A stretch of DNA of 64,000 nt from Gillisia sp. Hel1_33_143. Lineage in GTDB: Bacteria; Bacteroidota; Bacteroidia; Flavobacteriales; Flavobacteriaceae. A program made the position numbers and the translations under genes. Positions 8,578-16,118 of this stretch are shown piece after piece (within the stretch, counting starts at the first letter, position 1; each line of letters starts with the position of its first letter). Under the pieces are notes generated by a model that had not been told where the DNA came from, did not search any database, and worked only from the letters and a program-made list of their open reading frames with translations. The stretch covers positions 2,914,001 to 2,978,000 of the forward strand of contig NZ_LT629737.1 in the NCBI RefSeq assembly GCF_900104765.1, read 5' to 3'.

Positions 8578-8627
8578 ACTGTCAAAAATCGAATCAAAAA
8601 ATGTCAACCTATATCAGTATAATACAA

Positions 8628-9149
8628 ATGACATTTAGAACAATTTTATTAATCTTGATTTTGACTTTATTCTCTTGCAAAACTGCAAAAGTGGAAGCCG
8701 AATTCAAAGAGCCGAAATCTGAAATAACTATATCGAAATTTCCAAAACAAATTGGTTTAGTAAACGACTTTGAAAAAATATTTACAGAAGATCAAAAAGT
8801 CCAGCTGACTAAATTTCTAGCTTATTATAAAGAAACTTCATTCCGTGAAATTGCTGTAATAACCATAGATTCAATTCCTGAAAATATTGAATTTGACAAG
8901 TACGCGATTAAACTTTCGGACAATTGGAAAGTCGGAAAAGATAATGACGGAAACGGACTTACTGTTGTGTATAGCAGAACATTAAGAAAAGTGAGAATAT
9001 CTACAACTGATAAAACCAAAGACCTTTATTTATCTGACAAATTTTGTCAAAAAGTAATCGATGAAAAAATGATTCCTGAATTTAAAAATGGAAATTACTA
9101 TGACGGAATCTTATTAGGATTAAATGAATTAATTCGAAAATGGATATAA
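8628..9149 (+). CDS. TPM-domain lipoprotein, cassette 5
   Basis: 173 residues from the ATG at 8628; an in-frame ATG at 8601 lies inside the IS end and would spoil the signal sequence. The N-terminus (MTFRTILLILILTLFSCK) is a lipoprotein signal with lipobox cysteine at about residue 17. The rest matches the TPM (TLP18.3/Psb32/MOLO-1) domain: IGLVNDFEKIFTEDQ, REIAVITIDSI, LSDNWKVGKDNDGNGL, DKFCQKVIDEKMIPEFKNG and YYDGILLGLNEL. TPM proteins of this type sit in the cell envelope; the specific function is unknown. Confidence 0.7.
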   Translation: MTFRTILLILILTLFSCKTAKVEAEFKEPKSEITISKFPKQIGLVNDFEKIFTEDQKVQLTKFLAYYKETSFREIAVITIDSIPENIEFDKYAIKLSDNWKVGKDNDGNGLTVVYSRTLRKVRISTTDKTKDLYLSDKFCQKVIDEKMIPEFKNGNYYDGILLGLNELIRKWI

Positions 9150-9156
9150 AAGTACT

Positions 9157-9294
9157 GTGTACAACATCGGTTAAGCGCAAATAGATTGCATTCTAGTGAA
9201 AAGTGCTATTTTAGAGACCAAGTAAAAAACAAATAAGCCGACAAGTATGTGTCCCTACTCCACGCTACTTGCCTTAACCAAGACCGTTGTGGGC
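9157..9294 (+). repeat. attC-like site 5 (family B)
   Basis: First family-B site: GTGTACAAC, ATCGGTTAAGCGCAAATAG..., then CGACAAGTATGTGTCCC, CACGCTACTTGCCTTAACC, AAGACCG|TTGTGGGCA at 9286. Dyads GGTTAAG with CTTAACC and CAAGTA with TACTTG. The opening arm does not match its cassette start at 7250 beyond GTTGTA. Confidence 0.75.
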
Positions 9295-9312
9295 AATCTG
9301 AAAAAATAGCGA

Positions 9313-9774
9313 ATGAATAGAATCTTTCTGATATTAATTATCTTAGTGTCTTCAATTTCTTCTTGTAAGGTATCTGAAAAAGCAGCGAAAAATTTATCGT
9401 GTGACGGGAATATAGAAATACAATATGATAAGGTGAAATTGTTTGGAAACGATAATCCAAAAGCGGATAGGAAGTTAGACGTTTTCCAAGTTATATTCTT
9501 ATCGGACTTTGATGAAAATGTAAAAGCATACGTGAATGACAAATTAGTATTTGATGAATATGTGAAAATTGGAACTGAATCTCATAGTATAGAAAATACT
9601 TTCGGATACAATTATAAATCGGATTTAAAATTGCCGATTTTAAAAGTGGAATCAATTGAAAAAGGAACTTGCTTTGACATTGAGATAAATAAGAATTATA
9701 AAATTATTTATCTATTTATAGATAAAAATGGAAGGTGGATTGTCAGATTTTCAAATGAATATTATTTAATTTGA
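9313..9774 (+). CDS. Lipoprotein of unknown function, cassette 6
   Basis: 153 residues. Signal peptide with lipobox SSISSC, cysteine at residue 18. The mature part looks beta-rich with a central SDFDENVKAYVNDKLVFDEY stretch; no family recognised. The cassette is about 630 bp and its ends (GTTGTGGGCA at 9286 and TGCCCACAAC at 9788) are exact reverse complements. Confidence 0.6.
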   Translation: MNRIFLILIILVSSISSCKVSEKAAKNLSCDGNIEIQYDKVKLFGNDNPKADRKLDVFQVIFLSDFDENVKAYVNDKLVFDEYVKIGTESHSIENTFGYNYKSDLKLPILKVESIEKGTCFDIEINKNYKIIYLFIDKNGRWIVRFSNEYYLI

Positions 9775-9787
9775 TAGCGAAAAAGAC

Positions 9788-9927
9788 TGCCCACAACATC
9801 GGTTAAGCGCAAATAGCGGGCATTCTAGTGAAAAGCACTATTTTATACACCAAGTAAAAAACAACAAAGCCGACAAGAACGTGTCCCTACTCCACGCTAC
9901 TTGCCTTAACCAAGACCGTTGTACGCA
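9788..9927 (+). repeat. attC-like site 6 (family B)
   Basis: Opens TGCCCACAAC, ATCGGTTAAGCGCAAATAGC; closes CACGCTACTTGCCTTAACC, AAGACCG|TTGTACGCA at 9918. Opening arm pairs 10/10 with 9286-9295. Confidence 0.8.
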
Positions 9928-9933
9928 ATTTTT

Positions 9934-11451
9934 ATGAAAAATCTGCTTCAAATATTTATTTTAATCTCCGTGATAGTTTCATGTCAGTCGCAAAAATTTG
10001 ATGTGAGCTATGAAAATATTGAAATCAATATTCAAGGAAAACCAGGGCCTTGGATAAAATTTGATGGAAAATATTATTGTTATTTTAAAACTGACAATGA
10101 CTACTACAGTTCTGGTTCTAAACATCAATTTTATATTCTAGATAAAAACGGAAAAATAGAATCGAAAATTGATGTCCCTAAAGCTCTCCAAACCTTTTAC
10201 TATGATTTATACATCAAAAATGATACAATATTTACAACAGAATATTATGACCATAATACCTTCTATCTTGACCAAATAAAAAATGTTTGGGTAGAATCTA
10301 AGAAGGGATCTGACTTATACTATGAGGACGGAGATTATTCAATATATTCTCTCGACTTTGGAGAATGGGGAGGAGTAACTTGGTTCAAGAATAAACAAAC
10401 AAAGGATCAATATGAGATTGGTGCGACCACACCGGTTATTAATAAATTAAATAAGGCCTATTACTTAACAACTGGAAATACTATCTTAAGAATTAATACC
10501 CCTGAAAAACTAAATAAAAGCTTGGAACCTTATGAATATGAAAAGGCTGTTTTAGGGGAGAATTATCGTAGAGAAGGAAGTAATTCAACTAATGGATTAG
10601 ATATTATATTTGAATACAAAAATGATGATTTTTTTAACCCAAAATTCTCATTAGCAACTTCTTTCATTTCTAACAATAAACTTTATCACATATACAAGGA
10701 CAGTATATCTACAAAAATTGGAGAGGTGATAAATAATAATTTAGTTCCAGTTTATACTTTCAATGCTAAAATTAAGCCTTTTAATTGGTACTACGATAGT
10801 AGATATCCAATCCAAAATAATAACTATCAAACAGTTCAATTTAAAACAGATAGCGATAATATCTATGGAATAATAGAAATCAGCGAAAATAATATTAATG
10901 TAACCAGTTTCAAAAATGTTTATCATGAACCTGTATTTGAAGAAACAAAAATGAAAGAATGGTTTGAAAATATTTTTGACCATTACTATTCAAATTTTGA
11001 TAATCTATTTCTTAAACAAATAGATAAAATTGAACAAAATTTAAAAGCAACTGACCTTACACAAAATCATAAAATTTCACACTATTTACTTGAAGATAAA
11101 GATGTTCAAACACCAAGAATTTATAGAAAAATTGAAGATTCTGGAGTAAGTTTACTTACTATGTATTATTACAATACAAAGAATGAAAAAATTGAATTAA
11201 TTGAATTTGATTGGAAGAATAATACAAATAGAAGAGATGTAATTAATTCAAAGTCTAATAAAACAAAATCGGAATTTCTCTACAAAACAAAGTTCGAGTG
11301 GATTTCAAATTACCTTAAAAATAAACTTGGAGAACCGAGTAGTTCTATATCAGAAAGTGAAAGTGTTGAACAGAAATGGACAAAAGATAATCTGACCGTA
11401 AGAGTAAAATATATTAAACGTGGGTTGGAATTAAGAATTTATAAGAACTAA
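9934..11451 (+). CDS. Large lipoprotein of unknown function, cassette 7
   Basis: About 505 residues from the ATG at 9934; the in-frame TTG at 9919 belongs to the recombination core. Lipoprotein signal MKNLLQIFILISVIVSC with the lipobox cysteine at residue 17. Mature part rich in Tyr, Asn, Lys and short beta-like blocks; the N-terminal two-thirds could be a propeller-like fold, but no signature is evident. Cassette ends GTTGTACGCA and TGCGTACAAC are perfect complements. No function is proposed. Confidence 0.6.
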   Translation: MKNLLQIFILISVIVSCQSQKFDVSYENIEINIQGKPGPWIKFDGKYYCYFKTDNDYYSSGSKHQFYILDKNGKIESKIDVPKALQTFYYDLYIKNDTIFTTEYYDHNTFYLDQIKNVWVESKKGSDLYYEDGDYSIYSLDFGEWGGVTWFKNKQTKDQYEIGATTPVINKLNKAYYLTTGNTILRINTPEKLNKSLEPYEYEKAVLGENYRREGSNSTNGLDIIFEYKNDDFFNPKFSLATSFISNNKLYHIYKDSISTKIGEVINNNLVPVYTFNAKIKPFNWYYDSRYPIQNNNYQTVQFKTDSDNIYGIIEISENNINVTSFKNVYHEPVFEETKMKEWFENIFDHYYSNFDNLFLKQIDKIEQNLKATDLTQNHKISHYLLEDKDVQTPRIYRKIEDSGVSLLTMYYYNTKNEKIELIEFDWKNNTNRRDVINSKSNKTKSEFLYKTKFEWISNYLKNKLGEPSSSISESESVEQKWTKDNLTVRVKYIKRGLELRIYKN

Positions 11452-11455
11452 AAAC

Positions 11456-11592
11456 TGCGTACAACATCGGTTAAGCGCAAATAGCGGGTTTAGTCGAAAA
11501 AGTATTATTTTAGACATCAAGTAAAAAACAACTAAGCCGACAAGAACGCGTCCCTACTCCACGCTACTTGCCTTAACCAAGACCGTTAGGTG
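11456..11592 (+). repeat. attC-like site 7 (family B)
   Basis: Opens TGCGTACAAC (pairs 10/10 with 9918-9927), ATCGGTTAAGCGCAAATAGC, interior beginning GGGTTTAGTCGAAAAAG; closes CACGCTACTTGCCTTAACC, AAGACCG|TTAGGTGC at 11585. Confidence 0.8.
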
Positions 11593-11659
11593 CAATTTTT
11601 CAACCTGTACTTTCCTGAAATAGGTTGACTAAAAATTAAACCTTTTAGCACTATACCTA

Positions 11660-12049
11660 ATGAAAGAACAAAATGAACACTGTCGAAAAACTTCCTACAA
11701 AAAAGTAGGGTATGATCTTAAGCTAGTTATTATTGATCAGATCCAGAATGCACAAATCTCTATCAATCATGCTTCCGATAAATATGAGGTTTCCAGAGCT
11801 TCCATCTATTATTGGTTGAAAAAATACAGTACTTTAGAACAAAAGAAACAAGGGATGAGCAAGAAAGATGAGATCAAGAAACTCAAAGAAAAAATAGAGG
11901 AATTAGAGTTTGTAAAAGACTTCCAACAAGACATTATTGCTGACATGGAACTTATTACCGGAGTTGATATGTCAAAAAAGTCATTGCCCAAAACATTAGC
12001 AGACGAGATCGAAAAAAAGAAGCAAAACCGTTTAAAAGAAAATGGTTGA
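11660..12049 (+). CDS. IS3-family transposase OrfA, copy 3
   Basis: 129 residues, one substitution from the other copies (YEVSRAS for YQVSRAS). Helix-turn-helix plus coiled coil; slippery heptamer retained. Confidence 0.9.
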   Translation: MKEQNEHCRKTSYKKVGYDLKLVIIDQIQNAQISINHASDKYEVSRASIYYWLKKYSTLEQKKQGMSKKDEIKKLKEKIEELEFVKDFQQDIIADMELITGVDMSKKSLPKTLADEIEKKKQNRLKENG

Positions 12050-12912
12050 TCCAATGTTTTGGGGTTTCCAAACAAGCTTTTTATAAGCGCTTAAAATCTC
12101 ATCAGAACAGGCAAACAGAGCAACAGCTAATTATTCGACTCATCAAAGAGTATCGGAGTCAGTATGGACTGCGTACCGGTGGAATTAAACTGTATCAGGA
12201 ATTAAAGGCTGATATGGACAGACTCGGTATTAAAATAGGAAGGGATAAATTCTATCGAGTAATGCGAATGAATAACCTGCTCGTTCCTAAATTAAAGCGG
12301 TTCCATATCACAACCGATTCAAAACACCGGTTCTTTAAATACAAAAACCTCGTAAAAGACAAAGTTCCCACCAGGCCGGAACAACTTTGGGTAAGCGATA
12401 TTACCTATATCAAAACGCAGAACGGACACAGTTACTTGGCATTAGTCACAGACGCCTATTCTAAGCAAATTATGGGTTATAAATTGGCAAGCCATATGAA
12501 GACATCACTTTGCATCGATGCGCTTAAAATGGCCATTAAAAACAGGAAATACAAGAATCAGAAACTCATTCATCATTCAGATCGTGGAATTCAGTATTGC
12601 AATCCCCAATACACCAGCTTTACTGAGGAACATGGAATACAAATGAGCATGACCGAGAAATACGACCCATACGAGAATGCCATGGCTGAGAGAATCAACA
12701 GAACCCTTAAATATGAATATGATTTAAAACGGACTATAAAAAATACTAACTTAGCGAAGAAGATGGTCAAACGAGCTGTTGAGATTTACAACAACAAAAG
12801 ACCTCATTTTAGTCTCAAATTGAACACCCCTAACTTTGTTCATTTGAATCGAAATGTAGACTATCATTCCTACAAAAGGAACAAACAAAATTTAGAATTA
12901 TTAACCATTTAA
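12046..12912 (+). CDS. IS3-family transposase OrfB, copy 3
   Basis: 288 residues, DDE core complete (WVSDITYI, HHSDRGIQYC, YENAMAERIN). Slightly diverged from copies 1 and 2. 4-bp overlap with orfA in -1 phase. Confidence 0.92.
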   Translation: MIQCFGVSKQAFYKRLKSHQNRQTEQQLIIRLIKEYRSQYGLRTGGIKLYQELKADMDRLGIKIGRDKFYRVMRMNNLLVPKLKRFHITTDSKHRFFKYKNLVKDKVPTRPEQLWVSDITYIKTQNGHSYLALVTDAYSKQIMGYKLASHMKTSLCIDALKMAIKNRKYKNQKLIHHSDRGIQYCNPQYTSFTEEHGIQMSMTEKYDPYENAMAERINRTLKYEYDLKRTIKNTNLAKKMVKRAVEIYNNKRPHFSLKLNTPNFVHLNRNVDYHSYKRNKQNLELLTI

Positions 12913-12964
12913 ATTGTCGGAAATTGAATCAAAAATGGTCAACCTATTTCAGTATAATACAAAA

Positions 12965-13594
12965 ATGGTAACTAACATTAAAATATCGTCTTTGATTATT
13001 TTGATTTTGGCAATATTCAGCTGTCAAAATGCGGAACAGAAACCAATAAAATTAATTGAAAAAGATTACGGGCTTTTCGAAAATGAAAATGACAGTATAG
13101 GAGTTGAAATAAAGCTGAACGAATTTGATAATTGGAAAGAAATACTGGAACGAACCGAAAGAATTGCGTGTAATGATAGTTTACCGAAACTTACCTTAAA
13201 ATCTGCCGCGGAAATTAAAACTGTTTATTTTAGAAATCCTTGTTGGGAAAATTTTGGTTGTATATTAATTAAGCAGAAAAATACAATTCAAATACATAAT
13301 GATACGATTAGTAAATCAGACAGATTTTTTTATCCGTTAGATAGTTTAGCAAATGTTCTGAAAAAAGACTTTGAGAATAACGGTAAAATTCCATCTTGGA
13401 GCGTTAGTCCAGAAAAATTAATAATTTTCATTTCTTACGACTATGGTAAAATGGAAAGATTTCCTAAAACATTGAGAAGAGTAGTCAATGAATACGAAAA
13501 GTTAACGGACAGTGTTGTATTGAAAATATGGCTGAATGAAAAGTTTGATATTCCGCCGCCACCGCCTGCGGATTGGGAAGAGGAAACGAAATAA
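12965..13594 (+). CDS. Lipoprotein of unknown function, cassette 8
   Basis: 209 residues from the ATG at 12965, only 3 bp after the IS end; the longer frame from 12914 begins inside the IS and is unlikely to be native. Lipoprotein signal with lipobox LAIFSC. The middle has conserved-looking cysteines (RIACNDSL, NPCWENFGC), possibly disulfides, and the C-terminus ends in a proline-rich PPPPPADW tail. Family not recognised. Its cassette ends (GTTAGGTGC at 11585 and GCACCACAAC at 13611) share GGTGC/GCACC but are not perfectly complementary. Confidence 0.55.
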   Translation: MVTNIKISSLIILILAIFSCQNAEQKPIKLIEKDYGLFENENDSIGVEIKLNEFDNWKEILERTERIACNDSLPKLTLKSAAEIKTVYFRNPCWENFGCILIKQKNTIQIHNDTISKSDRFFYPLDSLANVLKKDFENNGKIPSWSVSPEKLIIFISYDYGKMERFPKTLRRVVNEYEKLTDSVVLKIWLNEKFDIPPPPPADWEEETK

Positions 13595-13608
13595 GATAGT
13601 GCAAAAGT

Positions 13609-13747
13609 ACGCACCACAACATCGGTTAAGCGCAAATAGCGGGCATTCTAGTGAAAAGTGCTATTTTAGACACCAAGTATAAACCAAAAAAGCTGAGAAG
13701 AACGCGTCCCTACTCCCGCAACTTGTGTTAACCGAGACCGTTACATA
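13609..13747 (+). repeat. attC-like site 8 (chimera, left B / right A)
   Basis: Left arm is family B (CACAACATCGGTTAAGCGC...), right arm is family A (CTCCCGCAACTTGTGTTAACC, GAGACCG|TTACATAGC at 13740). The join lies in the interior around AAGCTGAGAAGAACGCGTCC. Confidence 0.75.
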
Positions 13748-13756
13748 GCATATTTT

Positions 13757-14464
13757 ATGAAGAGACTACTCCTATTAATTATACTGACTTCTTATCTGAC
13801 AAGTTTTGCTCAGAACGAAAAAAATGATCTTTTGAAAGAGGTTCTAAATAAGTTAGAAATTGACAAAGCTGACTGCTTTGACCAACTAATTACTCATCAT
13901 GATTTCGGTAAAGAAACATTGTTTGTAATTCCGACCATTAATGAAGAAGGAGATGGTTATGCGATTTTGAATAATAATATCATATTGATAAATAATCAGA
14001 ATCATGAAATTATAGGAAAATTTCAAAAAAACAACGATTTGTATACGGATGCTGTTCGATTAGATAAAATAGAAATTGACTCAAGTTTATTCAGAATAAG
14101 TAATTCAAAAAGTGCCTTTAAATTGATTTTTTCATATTCAAACAATAACAAACCAAATCCATATTATTCAGTTAGTATGTCACTATTTATAAATGAAAAA
14201 GAATCTTTACTAAGAATATTGAAAGAATATGATATAGAAACGATATATGGGGAAACTGATACAAATTGTCAAGGAGAATTTGAAAAGCACACAAAACAAT
14301 TTCAAATAATTGAAAACTCTAGTCGACAATTTCCTGAAATAAGAGTTTTAGATTCAATTAGAAATTTCAGGATCTCTCAAAACTGTAAAATGGAATTGGT
14401 TCAAACTAAAATTACTACAGATACATTAAGATTCCAGGTTAAAGAATACAAATACGCTATGTAA
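13757..14464 (+). CDS. Secreted protein of unknown function, cassette 9
   Basis: 235 residues. Signal peptide MKRLLLLIILTSYLTSFAQ with probable signal peptidase I cleavage after FAQ. The mature protein alternates beta-like and acidic segments with no motif I recognise. The stop codon lies inside the opening arm of the site (ATGTAAC). Cassette ends GTTACATAGC (13740) and GCTATGTAAC (14456) match 10/10. Confidence 0.6.
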   Translation: MKRLLLLIILTSYLTSFAQNEKNDLLKEVLNKLEIDKADCFDQLITHHDFGKETLFVIPTINEEGDGYAILNNNIILINNQNHEIIGKFQKNNDLYTDAVRLDKIEIDSSLFRISNSKSAFKLIFSYSNNNKPNPYYSVSMSLFINEKESLLRILKEYDIETIYGETDTNCQGEFEKHTKQFQIIENSSRQFPEIRVLDSIRNFRISQNCKMELVQTKITTDTLRFQVKEYKYAM

Positions 14465-14592
14465 CATCGGTTAAGCGCAAATAGCGGGCAATCGAGTGAA
14501 AAGTGCTATTTTAGACACCAAGTAAAAAACCACAAAGCCGACAAGTCCGCGTCCCTACTCCCGCAACTTATGTTGACCGAGACCGTTAGTAA
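14456..14592 (+). repeat. attC-like site 9 (chimera, left B / right A)
   Basis: Opens GCTATGTAAC, ATCGGTTAAGCGCAAATAGC; closes CTCCCGCAACTTATGTTGACC, GAGACCG|TTAGTAAA at 14585. Two substitutions in the right arm (TTATG, TTGACC) relative to family A. Confidence 0.75.
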
Positions 14593-14647
14593 ATATTTTA
14601 GTTACTAAGTGATACATAAAAACCAAAAAAATAAACTCATCTATTTT

Positions 14648-15772
14648 ATGAAAAATAAAAAAATCAATTTATTGATATTGATTATACTGTTTGGACATTC
14701 TTTATATTCTCAAGACAAATATAATTCAGGATATGTATTAACTACAAATAAGGATACTATTAATGGATTTATTCTTAACCAAATTGACTCTGAATTATCT
14801 TATAAGATTTATTTTAAAAGCAATTTAACGGATGAAACTAATATAGAATATAACCCTAATGAGCTATTGAGTTTTAGTTTCAGTTCTGGGCGGGTTTTTG
14901 AGAGGAAGAGAATTAAGAACGATAATAAAACCCCTAAAGACAGTATATATATATTTGCAAAAAGAATTGTTAAGGGCAAAATTGATCTTTTCGTTAGGCG
15001 CCATAAAAAGAATAGTTTAAAAGATTTTTTTATAACAAATAATACTTCAAAAAGAGAAGCACACTTAGTAAAACCTAAGAAAAATGAGATAAAATTAGAT
15101 GGTAAAAATTATTCTAAAAAGGATAGTAATTTTAAGAATTATATATCCTTTGTTAAAAAGGATGAAAATTTAGAAGCAGAAAATAACAATAAGTTAAGTT
15201 TTGGTGAAAAATCGATACGTAAGGATATCATCTCCTTTAACAGGAATTTTCAGGATGAATATCCAATTGAACTATATCAGGAACCCTTTGAATATAATTA
15301 TGATATTTTAGTAGGTATTCCATTAAGTCTGAAATCGGAAGAATTACATTTTAGAATTGGGGTATATAGAAATAAAACTTTTATTGAGAAATCAAATACA
15401 TTCTCATATTTAACTGGAGTTGTATATCATCATTGGAGTGACAGTGATAAAAAATGGAATAACCAATATCAAAATGGAACATCAAATTATAGATGGCAAA
15501 TGTTAAATATTATTCCCGTAGGAATTAAGTTTCAAACCAATTCAAAAAATATAATCCTCTATGGATATCTTGGTGCAGGAGCAGCTGTATTAATGATGAA
15601 CGACTATATTATTGAGGATTACGAAATTGTTGGAAGTCAAAAAGATTTTGGGTTTTTACCAACTGTGAATGTTGGTTTAGGAGCCAAAATAAAGGTTAAC
15701 TCAAATTTCATCCTAACTGAAATAACTCCCACAATGAATGGAGTATTTGTTAATGTTGGTTATTCATTCTAA
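14648..15772 (+). CDS. Secreted protein with a possible outer-membrane barrel end, cassette 10
   Basis: About 374 residues from the ATG at 14648, which sits directly before a clear signal peptide (MKNKKINLLILIILFGHSLY); the frame is open from 14609. Residues 25-160 are charged; from about 215 on there are alternating aromatic/polar beta-strand-like segments (IIPVGIKFQTNSKNIILYGY, GFLPTVNVGLGAKIKVNSN) ending in VNVGYSF with a terminal Phe, the usual BAM-recognised end of outer-membrane barrels. Inference only. Confidence 0.55.
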   Translation: MKNKKINLLILIILFGHSLYSQDKYNSGYVLTTNKDTINGFILNQIDSELSYKIYFKSNLTDETNIEYNPNELLSFSFSSGRVFERKRIKNDNKTPKDSIYIFAKRIVKGKIDLFVRRHKKNSLKDFFITNNTSKREAHLVKPKKNEIKLDGKNYSKKDSNFKNYISFVKKDENLEAENNNKLSFGEKSIRKDIISFNRNFQDEYPIELYQEPFEYNYDILVGIPLSLKSEELHFRIGVYRNKTFIEKSNTFSYLTGVVYHHWSDSDKKWNNQYQNGTSNYRWQMLNIIPVGIKFQTNSKNIILYGYLGAGAAVLMMNDYIIEDYEIVGSQKDFGFLPTVNVGLGAKIKVNSNFILTEITPTMNGVFVNVGYSF

Positions 15773-15792
15773 AATAACTAAGAAAAATAAAC

Positions 15793-15847
15793 TTTGCCTA
15801 ACACCGTGTTAAAAACATTGCTTGTTTTAGTTTAACCGTTAGGTCTT
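15793..15847 (+). repeat. Compact attC-like site 10, canonical form (~55 bp)
   Basis: GCCTAAC (15796-15802) and GTTAGGT (15838-15844) fit the classical integron R'' (RYYYAAC) and R' (GTTRRRY) consensus exactly. Between them TTAAA/TTTAA and AAAACA/TTGTTTT dyads give a hairpin with a loop around TTGC. It shares no interior with families A or B, so it may have arrived with a cassette from another host. Its opening TTTGCCTAAC partly matches the cassette start GTTAGTAAA at 14585. Confidence 0.6.
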
Positions 15848-16118
15848 TTCTTTGATTGCTAGTTTCATGTTTTTCTTCGGAAAATCCTCACACACAAACA
15901 CGCAACCTTCCTTACACAATCACTATCTAAACAATAGCCAGAGAAAATTCTAAATCAATTGACATATAAATTCAATATACTTTATGAAAAACTCTGTACT
16001 AATTGTTTTTTAATTATTAGAATCAACTATTTTCGTCAACAAATAATCTGATAAGAGATTTACTTCATATATTTATACATACATATATATGAAAACTCAA
16101 TACTTACTCCTCCCTCCA
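15848..16118. other. Gene-free stretch
   Basis: About 270 bp of AT-rich leader before the next lipoprotein gene. No ORF, repeat or attC-like arm recognised. It probably carries that gene's own promoter, since this leader is much longer than those of the neighbouring cassettes. Confidence 0.3.

Larger units (their letters stand above)
7271..8626 (+). mobile_element. IS3-family element, copy 2 (1,356 bp)
   Basis: Same length, ends (TGTGCTTTCCTGAAATAGG left) and gene content as the copy at 2697. Begins 21 bp after the core G at 7250. Flanks ACAT and AATG show no duplication. A few coding differences from copy 1 (for example RLMRMNN for RVMRMNN) show independent divergence. Confidence 0.9.
11606..12961 (+). 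mobile_element. IS3-family element, copy 3 (1,356 bp)
   Basis: Same ends and length as the copies at 2697 and 7271. Begins 21 bp after the core G at 11585. Flanks AACC and AAAA, no duplication. It follows a family-B site, whereas copies 1 and 2 follow family-A sites, so the fixed spacing does not depend on site family. Confidence 0.9.

Noticed and set aside
8601-8627. Start codon inside the IS right end for the TPM lipoprotein (likewise 12914)
   Set aside because: It would fuse IS-encoded residues before the lipoprotein signal; the ATGs after the IS are better.
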